Origin: Clostridiales bacterium
GTDB lineage: Bacteria > Bacillota > Clostridia > Oscillospirales > Oscillospiraceae
Length of the DNA: 61,372 nucleotides
Reading direction: 5' to 3'
Assembly (NCBI GenBank): GCA_019423635.1
Contig: JAHZBA010000015.1
Span: 1-61,372 of the forward strand
The notes under the pieces were generated by a model. The model was not told the origin of the DNA and made no database searches. It saw nothing but the letters and a program-made list of their open reading frames with translations. A program made the translations under genes and the position numbers. This document shows positions 40,800-49,501 of this stretch, in pieces. Positions within the stretch are counted from its first letter, which is position 1. Every line of letters starts with the position of its first letter.

Positions 40800-41735
40800 A
40801 TGAAAAATATTTTGGTGATTGGCAGCATCAATATGGACCTGACGATTCAGGTGGATCGGATGCCCCGGCCCGGGGAGACCCTGACCGGATATGGATTTGC
40901 GGAAAATCCCGGAGGAAAGGGCGCCAACCAGGCCGCCGCCGCTGCGAGGCTGGGGGCACCGGTGAGGATGCTGGGCGCGGTGGGCTCCGATGGATACGGA
41001 GAGCGGCTCCGGGCCGTTCTCAGCGGCTGCGGCGTGGACTGCGGCGCCGTTGCGGCGGCGGAGGGCCCTACCGGCCTGGCCATGATTACGGTCTGCCATG
41101 GGGAGAACTGGATTGTGCTGGAGCAGGGCGCCAATGCGGCGGTGTCTCCGGAGCTGATTGACCGAAACGCCCCGCTGCTGGACTGGGCGGATCTGGTGGT
41201 GATGCAGATGGAGATCCCCCTGGAGACGGTGATTCACGCCGCCGGACGGGCCAGGGCGGCGGGAGCTGGAGTGATCCTGAACCCTGCGCCGGTGAGGGAG
41301 CCCCTGCCGGAGGCGCTGTTGTCCCAGGTGGATCTGCTGATCCCTAACGAGCATGAGGCGGCCATTTTGCTGGGCGGCCGGACTGTCACGGCGGAAAACG
41401 CCGGCCAGGCGGCCCTGGAGCTCCACCGGGCCGCCGGCTGCGGCGTCGTCATCACCCTGGGGGTGCAGGGCTGTGTCTGCTGCAGCGGCGGAGCGCTTCT
41501 GCGGCAGCTGCCGGCGCCGGTCATCGCCGTGGACACCACTGCCGCCGGAGACAGCTTCATCGGTGGGCTGTGCCGTGCCCTGGCGGAGGAGCGCCCCTTG
41601 GAGGAGGCGCTCCGGTATGCCACCGCCGCGGCGTCTGTGACCGTGACCAGACACGGCGCGATTCCCTCCCTGCCGGACGGCAGAGAAGTTGAGGCGGCTT
41701 ACAGCCGGGTTCCTGTGCCCGAAACCGTGCACTGA
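40800..41735 (+). CDS. rbsK: Ribokinase
   Basis: This 311-residue PfkB-family kinase phosphorylates ribose at O5. It has the family's first signature NPGGKGANQAAAAARLG near residue 38, and the anion-hole/catalytic motif DTTAAGDSFIGGL near residue 250. NIDL-type MNIxMDL beginning (ILVIGSINMDLTIQV) also fits. ATG 40800 follows GGAGAGACTGAG. It precedes the nucleoside hydrolase operon on the same strand but with a separate promoter between them. Ribose freed from nucleosides by the hydrolase would be its natural substrate. Confidence 0.88.
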   Translation: MKNILVIGSINMDLTIQVDRMPRPGETLTGYGFAENPGGKGANQAAAAARLGAPVRMLGAVGSDGYGERLRAVLSGCGVDCGAVAAAEGPTGLAMITVCHGENWIVLEQGANAAVSPELIDRNAPLLDWADLVVMQMEIPLETVIHAAGRARAAGAGVILNPAPVREPLPEALLSQVDLLIPNEHEAAILLGGRTVTAENAGQAALELHRAAGCGVVITLGVQGCVCCSGGALLRQLPAPVIAVDTTAAGDSFIGGLCRALAEERPLEEALRYATAAASVTVTRHGAIPSLPDGREVEAAYSRVPVPETVH

Positions 41736-41775
41736 ACAGGGGCTTTGTGGATAGCAGAAAATGGGGCGCCGCTAA

Positions 41776-41804
41776 TTGACTTTTTTCTCGTCAACATTTA
41801 TACT
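41776..41804 (+). promoter_or_regulatory. Sigma-A promoter of the nucleoside hydrolase/ABC operon
   Basis: TTGACT (41776-41781) and TATACT (41799-41804) are separated by 17 bases. TTGAC and GTCAA around 41776-41795 form an inverted repeat over the promoter, a possible operator. A CCTTTTTG/CAAAAAGG hairpin at 41828-41851 lies in the leader, 45 bases before the start codon. Confidence 0.7.
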
Positions 41805-41896
41805 AAATAAATCAGGGATTCCCATTCCCTTTTTGGCAGACTGCAAAAAGGAGCCTGACTGTTTGAGAGGCAATTCCGGGAGGTTTTGAGGTTTTT

Positions 41897-42862
41897 ATGA
41901 AAAAGGATGGATTTCAGGCGTTGTTTCCTGTCCCGGACCCCGCCGCGCTGGCCGCCCGGCTTCGCCGGCCCGCCGGGATGGCGGACGTCATTTTGGATAC
42001 GGATACCTACAATGAAATTGACGATCAGTTCGCCCTGGCCTATCTGGTCCGCTCCCAGGAGAAGCTGCGGGTCCGGGCCATTACGGCGGCGCCCTTTTAT
42101 CGGGACCCCTCCGTGGGCGTGTGCCGCTCCGCGGACCCGGCAGACGGCATGGAAAAGAGCTATCAGGAGATTTTGAAGGTCCTCTCCCTCATGGGCCGGG
42201 AGGACCTGCACGCCCATGTGTTCCGCGGTGCCAGGGGCTACCTGCCCTCGGAGACGGAGCCGGCGGACTCCCCGGCGGCCCGGGCCATGGTGGAGCTGTC
42301 CAGGGAGTACAGCCCGGACCATCCGCTGTATCTCATTGCCATCGGCGCCATCACCAATGTGGCCTCCGCCCTGCTGCTGGACCCCACGCTGGCGGAGCGG
42401 TGCGTGGTGATCTGGCTGGGGGGCCACGGCTACCACTGGGGCCGCTGTGATGACTTCAACATGATTCAGGACATCGCCGCCGCCCGGGTGGTGTTCGGAT
42501 GCGGTGTGCCGCTGGTGCAGTTCCCGTGTCTTGGCGTGGTCTCGGAGTTCCGGTTCAGCAAGCCGGAGCTGGAGTACTGGTTTCGGGGAAAGAACCAGCT
42601 CTGCGACTATCTGATTGACAACACCTATCGGTATGCCGCTCAGAAGTTTTCCTATGAGGGCTGGAGCAAGCCGCTGTGGGACGTGACCACCGTGGCGTGG
42701 CTGCTGGATGGGGATTACGTGCTGGACAGGCTGGTGCCCAGTCCCATTCCGCAGTATGACTCCACCTACGCCTTTGACGCCAACCGCCACCCGATCAGGT
42801 ATGTGTATTATGTGCAGAAGGACCCGCTGGCCGCGGATCTGGCGAAAAAGCTCGGCCGCTGA
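41897..42862 (+). CDS. Inosine-uridine-type nucleoside hydrolase
   Basis: This 321-residue hydrolase splits the N-glycosidic bond of nucleosides to base and ribose. The calcium site is at the N-terminus (ILDTDTYNEIDDQFAL), with the conserved Asp cluster DTDTYNEIDDQ. A later His-containing stretch (WLGGHGYHWG) and an Asp at the C-terminus (WDVTTVAWLL) complete the fold. Many family members have DTDxGxDDxxA; here the central residues are TYNEI, a variant, so the exact substrate is open. It begins the operon that encodes the ABC importer. Confidence 0.83.
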   Translation: MKKDGFQALFPVPDPAALAARLRRPAGMADVILDTDTYNEIDDQFALAYLVRSQEKLRVRAITAAPFYRDPSVGVCRSADPADGMEKSYQEILKVLSLMGREDLHAHVFRGARGYLPSETEPADSPAARAMVELSREYSPDHPLYLIAIGAITNVASALLLDPTLAERCVVIWLGGHGYHWGRCDDFNMIQDIAAARVVFGCGVPLVQFPCLGVVSEFRFSKPELEYWFRGKNQLCDYLIDNTYRYAAQKFSYEGWSKPLWDVTTVAWLLDGDYVLDRLVPSPIPQYDSTYAFDANRHPIRYVYYVQKDPLAADLAKKLGR

Positions 42863-42919
42863 GTTCGTTTTTTACCGGTGTAAATTCCGGTGAAAATATA
42901 AAAAGAGGAGGAAGATCCC

Positions 42920-44251
42920 ATGAAAAAAGTTTTAGCTCTGTTTCTTGCACTGATGCTGGCCGTCAGCCTGGTCGGCTGCGGCGGCGGTGACAAGACCCCG
43001 CCGGCGGACAATTCCGGCAGCGGCGAAGGGGACGGCGGCGACGGCGGCGTTGTCACCATCAAGCTGATGATGTCCCAGACCCAGCAGCCCGGCGTCAGCG
43101 CCGCGGTGGAGGCCTTCAACAAGGCCTATGAGGGCAAGTATGTCTGCGAGGCGGACTATCTGGCCTTCGACAACGTCTTTGAGACGCTGGAGATCCTGAT
43201 GAGCTCCCAGTCCTCTGAGTACGATGTCTTCGCGGCGGACGGCCCCAACATCGCCGCCTATGCAAAGCGCGGCTATCTGACCCCGCTGACGTCCTATATC
43301 ACGGATGAGGAGGTCCAGATGCTCACGCCTCCCATGCAGGAGGAGGCCTTCTACAACGGCGAGATGTACGGTGTCCCCATGGGCGACTCCTCTCTGGTGC
43401 TGTACTACAACAAGGCGCTGCTGGAGCAGGCCGGGGTCACCTATGACTTCGACGCCATCACCGGCGAGAACCGGATCTCCTGGGAGGAGCTGGTCTCCAT
43501 CGCCAAGGACGCCCAGGCCAAGCTGGACCCCGACGGCACCCAGGGCATCTTCGGCATCGAGTTCCAGCAGGTGGGCCGCACCTATCAGATGAACGTGCTG
43601 GCCAATGATCTGGGCGGCGTCAACATCGGCGACGACGGCTTCACCGTGGATGGCATCATGAACGGCGAGGCCTGGCAGAGCGCGCTGACGTGGTATCAGC
43701 AGCAGGTGAATGACGGTGTGTTCACCAAGGGCATCAACGCCAGCGACACCAGCAGCTACTTCATGTCCGGCAAGATCATTTTCTACCTGGGCACCACCGC
43801 TATGCCCGGCACCTTCGACTCCAACGGCTTCACCGACTACGGCTATACCTATGTCCCCTACTTTGAGGGCCACGAGAGCGACGTCACCACCTCCTGCGGC
43901 AGCTGGACGGTGGGTATGAACCCGTACTCCGAGAAGGTGGAAGCCGCTGTGGAGTTCATCAAGTACCTGTGCCTGTATGACGGAAGCGATGTCTATATCG
44001 ACGTCAGCGGCATGGTCCCGGCTCTGAGCCGCCAGTTCACCGACGAGCTGCTGGCCGCCAAGCCCTATCTGGCCATTGCCCAGTACGAGGGCGCCAACAC
44101 CGCACTGGTCCGCGCCATCACCCCCGGCTTCAATGAGTATGCCACCGCAGTGAACGCCCTGTGGGAGAACGTCCGCAACGGCGCGGATCCCGCCCAGGCT
44201 GCGGCGGACTGCATCAGCGAGCTGAACACCGCTTTCATGGAGTATCAGTAA
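42920..44251 (+). CDS. ABC transporter substrate-binding lipoprotein (CUT1/MalE type)
   Basis: This 443-residue protein has a lipoprotein signal peptide (KKVLALFLALMLAVSLVGCG, cleavage before Cys22) and a Gly/Asp/Ser-rich linker. A MalE-type extracellular binding domain follows (YDVFAADGPNIAAYAKRGYL, LVLYYNKALLEQAG). It is the substrate receptor of the importer whose two permeases follow. Binding of a nucleoside or ribosylated compound is inferred from the flanking nucleoside hydrolase and uridine phosphorylase genes, since CUT1 systems usually carry oligosaccharides. GAGGAGG precedes the start. Confidence 0.88.
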   Translation: MKKVLALFLALMLAVSLVGCGGGDKTPPADNSGSGEGDGGDGGVVTIKLMMSQTQQPGVSAAVEAFNKAYEGKYVCEADYLAFDNVFETLEILMSSQSSEYDVFAADGPNIAAYAKRGYLTPLTSYITDEEVQMLTPPMQEEAFYNGEMYGVPMGDSSLVLYYNKALLEQAGVTYDFDAITGENRISWEELVSIAKDAQAKLDPDGTQGIFGIEFQQVGRTYQMNVLANDLGGVNIGDDGFTVDGIMNGEAWQSALTWYQQQVNDGVFTKGINASDTSSYFMSGKIIFYLGTTAMPGTFDSNGFTDYGYTYVPYFEGHESDVTTSCGSWTVGMNPYSEKVEAAVEFIKYLCLYDGSDVYIDVSGMVPALSRQFTDELLAAKPYLAIAQYEGANTALVRAITPGFNEYATAVNALWENVRNGADPAQAAADCISELNTAFMEYQ

Positions 44252-44271
44252 TCCAATTACAAAACGCAGAG

Positions 44272-44328
44272 CTCTGACAGCTGTCAGAGGAACGGCTCTC
44301 TGCCCCGGAGTTCTCCGGGGCAGAGAGC
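44272..44328. other. Palindrome and 16-base stem-loop between binding-protein and permease genes
   Basis: CTCTGACAG/CTGTCAGAG (44272-44289) is a perfect 18-base palindrome. GCTCTCTGCCCCGGAG/CTCCGGGGCAGAGAGC (44295-44328) is a stem with a 2-base loop. No T run follows. Such structures commonly protect the highly expressed binding-protein message; this role is inferred. Confidence 0.7.
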
Positions 44329-44361
44329 GCCAACGATATTGTAGAAAGTTGAGCGAAGCAT

Positions 44362-45267
44362 ATGGGAGAACATCATGAGGCCGTTACGGCTGAGGCTGCC
44401 CTGATCCGGAAGCAGCGGGCCAAAAAGCGGATGGGGAAATGCCTGCCCTATTTGATGCTGCTGCCTGCTCTGGGCTTTATCCTGGTTTTTAAAATCTATC
44501 CGGTGATTTCCGTCTCTGTGGAGTCCTTCTTCCGGGAGGGAGAGTTTACATTCCGCACCTATGAGATCCTGTTCAGTGACAAGACCTTCTGGAATTCCCT
44601 CTGGACCACCTTAAAAATGAATATTGTCATGATCCCCCTGCAGGTTGTTGTCTCCTTCATCCTGGCACTTCTGGTGAACAACATGGTTGTGGGGATCGGT
44701 GTTTTCCGCAGTATCTACTACCTGCCCGTCACCATGGCGATCTCCGTGGCCTCCGTGACGTGGAACCTGATGATGAACGTCAACAACGGTGTGTTCAACA
44801 GCCTCCTCTCCATCTTCGGCATTGAGAGTCAGGGCTTCTTCACCGACGCCAGGCAGGCCCTCTGGTGCATCGTCATCATGGCCACCTGGAAGGGCTGCGG
44901 CTACTGGATGATGTATCTGCTGGCCGGACTGAAGGGTGTGGACCAGTCCCTGTATGAGTCGGCCACCCTGGACGGCGCCAGCTACTTCACCACCCTGCGC
45001 AAGATCACGCTGCCCCTCATCAGCCGGGCCATGCTCTTTGTCATCGTGGCCAATACCACCGCCAACATGCTGCTCTTTGCCCCCTCCAAGCTCATCACCG
45101 AGGGCGGCCCCCAGAACAGCACCAACGTGCTGATGTATGAGGTCTACAAATCCGCCTTCCGCAACGGCAACATGTCCCGGGCCGGCGCGATTACCACGAT
45201 TCTGCTGGTCATTATCATCATCACGGTGATTCTGCAGTTCCGGATGATGAACAAGTCCGATGAGTGA
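44362..45267 (+). CDS. CUT1-type ABC sugar permease (MalF-like)
   Basis: This 301-residue inner-membrane permease has six helices (LPYLMLLPALGFILVFKIYP, IVMIPLQVVVSFILALLV and others). The EAA-like loop for ATPase docking is GVDQSLYESATLDGASYFTT. It would form the importer channel with the following permease. No ATPase gene is in the operon, as is usual when a shared MsmX-type ATPase serves several CUT1 systems. The ATG at 44362 lacks a strong ribosome site. Confidence 0.88.
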   Translation: MGEHHEAVTAEAALIRKQRAKKRMGKCLPYLMLLPALGFILVFKIYPVISVSVESFFREGEFTFRTYEILFSDKTFWNSLWTTLKMNIVMIPLQVVVSFILALLVNNMVVGIGVFRSIYYLPVTMAISVASVTWNLMMNVNNGVFNSLLSIFGIESQGFFTDARQALWCIVIMATWKGCGYWMMYLLAGLKGVDQSLYESATLDGASYFTTLRKITLPLISRAMLFVIVANTTANMLLFAPSKLITEGGPQNSTNVLMYEVYKSAFRNGNMSRAGAITTILLVIIIITVILQFRMMNKSDE

Positions 45268-45281
45268 GGGGAGGGGAGCAT

Positions 45282-46130
45282 ATGACAAGAAAATCAAAAC
45301 AGAAGCTTCTGCGTGTGATCCTCTACGTGGTTCTGACGCTGATCGCGGTGATCGCACTTTTCCCCCTCGTCTATATCATCCTGGCCTCCTTCCGCACGGA
45401 CGAGGAGATCTTCAAGTACGCCCTGCCCTTCACCCTCAATACCATTGTCCCGGTGAACTGGACCTTTGAGAACTACCGGATCATCTTTACGGAGTTCAGC
45501 TTCTGGCGGCCCATGCTGAATACGCTGCTGGTGGTCTGTATCCTGGTGCCGGTGAACCTGATCGTGGCCTCTCTGGCAGGCTATGCCTTCGCCTTCTTTG
45601 ATTTCAAGTGGAAGGGTGCGCTGTTTGCGATCTTCATCATCTCCTTCATGGTCCCCACGGACTCCATCGCACTGCCCCTGTACTCTTTGATCAGTGATAT
45701 GGGGCTGGTGAACAAATTCGCGGCGCTGATTCTGCCCAGCGTCTCCAGCGGCCTTGCCATGTTCCTCTTCACCCAGTTCTTCCGGGGAATTCCCAAGGAT
45801 TTGCTGGAGGCCGGGCGCGTGGATGGCGCCAACTGGGGACAGGTCTTCTTTAAGATCATCGTCCCCCTGTCGGTCCCCGTGTTCATTACGGCGGGGCTGA
45901 TGATCTTTGTCAACGAGTGGAACAACTACCTCTGGCCCCTGCTGGTTACCCGGGACGAGAGTGTGCGGACCATTCAGGTGGCCCTGGCCTATTTCAAGGA
46001 CGAGAACGAGACCTTCTGGAGCTATATCTACGCGGCGGCGTCCATCTCCGCCATTGTTCCCGTGGCGCTGTTCCTGCCCCTGCAAAAGTACTTTGTGCAG
46101 GGTGTCACCAGCAGCGGCGTGAAGGGATGA
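45282..46130 (+). CDS. CUT1-type ABC sugar permease (MalG-like)
   Basis: This 282-residue partner permease has six helices, starting LRVILYVVLTLIAVIALFPL. The EAA loop is IPKDLLEAGRVDGANWGQVF. Start ATG 45282 follows GGGGAGGGGAGCAT and overlaps nothing; an earlier in-frame ATG at 45264 lies inside the upstream gene's end. It follows the MalF-like gene by 14 bases, so both are made from one message. Confidence 0.88.
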   Translation: MTRKSKQKLLRVILYVVLTLIAVIALFPLVYIILASFRTDEEIFKYALPFTLNTIVPVNWTFENYRIIFTEFSFWRPMLNTLLVVCILVPVNLIVASLAGYAFAFFDFKWKGALFAIFIISFMVPTDSIALPLYSLISDMGLVNKFAALILPSVSSGLAMFLFTQFFRGIPKDLLEAGRVDGANWGQVFFKIIVPLSVPVFITAGLMIFVNEWNNYLWPLLVTRDESVRTIQVALAYFKDENETFWSYIYAAASISAIVPVALFLPLQKYFVQGVTSSGVKG

Positions 46131-46218
46131 GGAAAACCGGCTTTTGGGAGAGCTTCCCAAAGCTTGTCCGCAGGGACCCAGCAGTCTGGGTCCCTGCGGT
46201 GTTCAAAGGAGAAATTTC

Positions 46219-47022
46219 ATGTCGGAAAAGCAGTATCACATCCATACCACGCAGGAGGATGTTGCCCCCTATGTTCTTTTGCCCGGAGATCCCCACCGGG
46301 TGGAGTTGGTTGCGGCCTTGTGGGATGAGGCCCATTTTGTTGCAGATAACCGGGAACACATCACTTACACCGGTGTTTATCGGGGGATGCCCATCACCTG
46401 TACCAGCACCGGAATGGGCTGCCCCTCCACCGCCATTGCCATGGAGGAACTGGCCCGCTGCGGCGCCCAAACCTTTCTGCGCATGGGTACCTGTGTGGGC
46501 ATTTGCCCCCAGGTTCAGCGGGGGCACTTCGTGATCTTTGACAGCGCCTGCCGCTTTGAGGGCACCACCCGGTGCTATGCCCCTCTGGAGTATCCCGCCG
46601 CGGCCCACTACGAGGTGGTCCAGGCCGCTGTCAGCTATGCCAGGGAGGCAAACATGACCTACCATGTGGGCACCTCCCGGTGCATTGACGGGCTGTACAC
46701 CAACCGCCCCGACGCCAATACCAGCTTCGGCGGCTATCGCCTCCATCAGTGGGACACCTTTTTACAGGATCTCCAGGCGATGAACGTCATCGCCGGAGAC
46801 ATGGAGAGCGCGGCAGTGATGGTCCTCTCCCGGCTCTTCGGTCTTCGGGGCGGGGCGGTGTGTATGTGTGCTGCCAACCTGATGAGTGCTTACGAGAGCG
46901 GGGGAGAGCTGAACATCAATCAGATCGGATATGGCGGAGACCTGATTGACCAGCTGAACCATGCGGCCCTGGAGGTCATGTATCGCATCTACCTGAAAGA
47001 CCAGCAGAAAAAACCGTTATGA
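46219..47022 (+). CDS. udp: Uridine phosphorylase-like nucleoside phosphorylase
   Basis: This 267-residue enzyme of the PNP/UDP family starts MSEKQYHIHTTQEDVAPYVL behind AAAGGAGAAATTTC. It shows the phosphate-binding LPGDPHRVE, the trimer-type MGCPSTAIAMEEL and the nucleoside loop IAGDMESAAV. It splits nucleosides with phosphate to give ribose-1-phosphate. It lies directly behind the importer, 88 bases after the permease stop. Uridine is the best guess; other pyrimidine or purine nucleosides are possible. Confidence 0.85.
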   Translation: MSEKQYHIHTTQEDVAPYVLLPGDPHRVELVAALWDEAHFVADNREHITYTGVYRGMPITCTSTGMGCPSTAIAMEELARCGAQTFLRMGTCVGICPQVQRGHFVIFDSACRFEGTTRCYAPLEYPAAAHYEVVQAAVSYAREANMTYHVGTSRCIDGLYTNRPDANTSFGGYRLHQWDTFLQDLQAMNVIAGDMESAAVMVLSRLFGLRGGAVCMCAANLMSAYESGGELNINQIGYGGDLIDQLNHAALEVMYRIYLKDQQKKPL

Positions 47023-47083
47023 GTCCGATTCCGACTGCCGCGGCGGTCCCATGTGCACGAAACTTTTTGGGAGGATGATACAT

Positions 47084-47797
47084 TTGAGACTGATCTTGAT
47101 CCGCCACGGAGACCCTGATTATGAGCGGGACAATCTGACGCCCCGGGGGCAGCGGGAAGCCGCCCTTCTGGCCGACCGGGCGGCGTCCTGGGAGGTGGAC
47201 GAGGCCTTCTGCTCCCCCCTGGGGCGGGCGAAAGCCACCGCCGCTCCGACCTTGGCGGCACTGGGCATGGAGGCGTCTACGCTGGACTGGCTCCAGGAAT
47301 TTGAGGCGCCGTTATTCTTCGAGCCGGACGGACATCCTGTGAAGTCCTGGGACTTGCTCCCGGCGGAGTGGATGCGGGATGAAATCCTCTTTGACCACGA
47401 GAAGTGGCTGCAGGGGGAGATTTTCCAGGGGACGCCGGTCCGCCCCATGTATCTGGAGATCTGCCGTGAGCTGGACCACTTTTTGGAGAACTACGGCCTG
47501 CGGCGAGAGGGGCACGCCTACCGGGTTCTGAAGCCCTGCGACCGCACGGTGCTGTTTTTTACCCACATGGGAATCAGCAATGTGCTGCTGTCCCACCTTC
47601 TGAATATCTCCCCCATGGTGCTGTGGAATACGCTCTATATGCCGCCGTCCTCCCTGACGGTGGTCAACAGTGAGAGCCGCGACGGCACCACCGCCATCTT
47701 CCGCTGCCAGCAGATCGGGGACACCGCCCACCTGCGCTATGGCGGAGAGGCACCCTCCGACAGGGGGTATTTTTCCATCCCAACCTTCCGCGGCTGA
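47084..47797 (+). CDS. Histidine phosphatase family protein (phosphoglycerate-mutase fold)
   Basis: This protein has the RHG motif LIRHGDPDYE at its very N-terminus, the second conserved region EAFCSPLGRAKATA, and later FFTHMGISNVLL for the catalytic second His. GGGAGG at 47069-47074 is 9 bases before TTG 47084, which I chose; ATG 47075 touches the box and would add three residues. It may dephosphorylate a sugar phosphate or nucleotide made by the salvage enzymes around it, which would be consistent with its operon position. Confidence 0.82.
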   Translation: MRLILIRHGDPDYERDNLTPRGQREAALLADRAASWEVDEAFCSPLGRAKATAAPTLAALGMEASTLDWLQEFEAPLFFEPDGHPVKSWDLLPAEWMRDEILFDHEKWLQGEIFQGTPVRPMYLEICRELDHFLENYGLRREGHAYRVLKPCDRTVLFFTHMGISNVLLSHLLNISPMVLWNTLYMPPSSLTVVNSESRDGTTAIFRCQQIGDTAHLRYGGEAPSDRGYFSIPTFRG

Positions 47798-47810
47798 AAG
47801 AGAGCGTGTT

Positions 47811-48431
47811 ATGGCAAAATCACCTGCGGCTTTCCATGAGAACGATCCACTGTACCGGATCACCTCCGTCATCGGCCGGATGGTCGCAATGGGGCTTCTC
47901 TGGTCGATTTGCAGCCTTCCGCTGATTACGGCGGGAGCGGCCTCCTGCGCGGTTCTGGCGGAGTTTTCAGGTCCGGAGAACCGGCAGCCGCACGCTCTGT
48001 TTCGGACCTTTTTCCGGAATTTCAGGCGGTGCTTCCGAAAGGCCACGCTGCTGTGGCTGGGGGTCTGCGCCCTGCTGCTGCTCCTGGCCCTGGATCTCGC
48101 CTTTTACCGGCAGATTCCGTTTCGGTCCGTCTGGGGGCGTTACGTGCTGCCGACCACGCTGTTCCTCCTGGCGGATCTGGTCATCGGCGTGGTCCGGTTT
48201 GCCTTTTACCTGCTGGCTGGGGGAGACAGTGCTCCGCTGAAGGAACTGCTTTTCCAGGCGGGCAGGACGGCGCTGCTCCACCCGGCGGCTTGGGCCTGCA
48301 TGGTTCTGATCGATCTGGGACTGGCCGGATTTTTTCTCAGCGCCCCTTACTTTATGTTTCTGCTGCCCATACTCCCCGGGATTTTGGCATGGCTGCACTG
48401 CGGATTGATTGCCCGCAGCGGCAGAGGATAG
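47811..48431 (+). CDS. YesL-like DUF624 membrane protein
   Basis: This 206-residue protein has about five hydrophobic helices (MVAMGLLWSICSLPLITAGA, LLWLGVCALLLLLALDLAFY). Its pattern is that of DUF624/YesL, small membrane proteins that recur in carbohydrate ABC operons. No catalytic motif is visible. The ATG lies 13 bases after the phosphatase stop. Function is unknown; the context suggests an accessory role in uptake. Confidence 0.75.
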   Translation: MAKSPAAFHENDPLYRITSVIGRMVAMGLLWSICSLPLITAGAASCAVLAEFSGPENRQPHALFRTFFRNFRRCFRKATLLWLGVCALLLLLALDLAFYRQIPFRSVWGRYVLPTTLFLLADLVIGVVRFAFYLLAGGDSAPLKELLFQAGRTALLHPAAWACMVLIDLGLAGFFLSAPYFMFLLPILPGILAWLHCGLIARSGRG

Positions 48432-48578
48432 TGTCCCGCGCTTGGGAGCATCGGGCTGGCGGGCTGGCAAATGGGATTTTGTTGCGGCCGTCTGATGCTT
48501 CTATGGGAAATTTATAACCACCTGGTACACTGGCAGGGCAGGAAGTTTCCGTTGAAAATACACCCTGTGCGTTTCCAC

Positions 48579-49091
48579 CTATAGTGGAATGGGCAGATCC
48601 ACAATGCTGACGCCCTGCCGCATGGCGTATTCCACTGTGTACCGCGTCCCGCCGGCGGTGCCGTCAAAGGCGGCGATCAGCAGCGCGGCGCGGTCCACCA
48701 TGTACCGGTCCCGGCGCAGCATACAGGCGGGGGTGTAGCAGGCGGAGACCAGTGTCTCCAGATCGCAGGCGGACACCAGCCGGGCGTAACGCGTCCGCTG
48801 CTCCTCCGGCCAGCTGTCCGCCTGGGTGGGGCAGGGGATGGCGGCCTCCACCGTCACCTCCGGGTGGCGCTGCCGCAGAGCCAGGACGCACTCGCAGAAG
48901 TACAGGTCGCACCCCTGGGCCATCCCGCAGAGAAAGTGGCGGAAGCCCTCGGCATAGGCGCTCTCCACCGCGTCGGCGATCCGCCTTTTCAGCGCCAGGC
49001 ACCGCGGGTCTGATTCGTCATACCGCCACGGCAGCTTGTTGGGGCGGTGCCCGGTAAAGCAGCAGGACTCCTGTCTGGTCCGCATCTGCAT
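48579..49091 (-). CDS. DUF1273/SLOG-family protein
   Basis: This 170-residue Rossmann-like protein has the N-terminal motif CCFTGHRPNKLPWRYDE and the middle FLCGMAQGCDLYF, both typical of the DUF1273 branch of SLOG proteins. A later Asp/Gly-rich loop lies at FDGTAGGTRYTVEYAM. SLOG proteins bind nucleotides or related ligands, sometimes as sensors. ATG 49091 follows GGAGGAAACGGAGGG; ATG 49085 is possible. It is a single gene, convergent with the YesL-like gene. Confidence 0.82.
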   Translation of the reverse strand: MQMRTRQESCCFTGHRPNKLPWRYDESDPRCLALKRRIADAVESAYAEGFRHFLCGMAQGCDLYFCECVLALRQRHPEVTVEAAIPCPTQADSWPEEQRTRYARLVSACDLETLVSACYTPACMLRRDRYMVDRAALLIAAFDGTAGGTRYTVEYAMRQGVSIVDLPIPL

Positions 49092-49219
49092 CCCTCCGTT
49101 TCCTCCTTCAGTATAGAACATTCGTTCGCGGCTGTAAAGCCCCAGTTTTCAAGAGGCGTATCCCGGGGCACAATTTGAAGGAGGAGGGTGCGCCGGCGAA
49201 GGGAGGGAGAAAATTTATG

Positions 49220-49248
49220 TTGCATTTTTTCCGGAACTGTCGTATACT
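49220..49248 (+). promoter_or_regulatory. Sigma-A promoter of the FMN riboswitch/ribU transcript
   Basis: TTGCAT (49220-49225) and TATACT (49243-49248) are separated by 17 bases, and the riboswitch begins about 25 bases downstream. Between 49092 and 49219 nothing else is seen. Confidence 0.75.
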
Positions 49249-49273
49249 GGGTACAGAGAACAACTGAATACTT

Positions 49274-49390
49274 TGTCTTCAGGGCGGGGTGCAATTCCCC
49301 ACTGGCGGTACAGTCCGCGACCGGACGCCTCGGCGTCCGCTGATCCGGTGAAACTCCGGGACCAACCGTAGAGTCGGGATGGAAGAAGAT
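49274..49390 (+). ncRNA. FMN riboswitch (RFN element)
   Basis: The conserved RFN blocks are visible in order: CAGGGCGGGGTGCAATTCCC, ACTGGCGGTACAGTCCGCGA, CTGATCCGGTGAAACTCCGG, GACCAACCGTAGAGTCGGGAT and the closing GGATGGAAGAAG. It lies 110 bases before ribU, directly after a good promoter. FMN binding should lower ribU expression, probably by blocking transcription elongation or the start site. Confidence 0.95.
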
Positions 49391-49501
49391 GAGTGCGGCG
49401 GTGCCGTGCGCTTTGGATGCGCGCTTCTTTGCCGCTTGTTCACCTTGGAGAAGTCAAAGGATTCCAGGGTGTTTTCAAGTGTGATAAAGGAGTGTGTTTT
49501 T

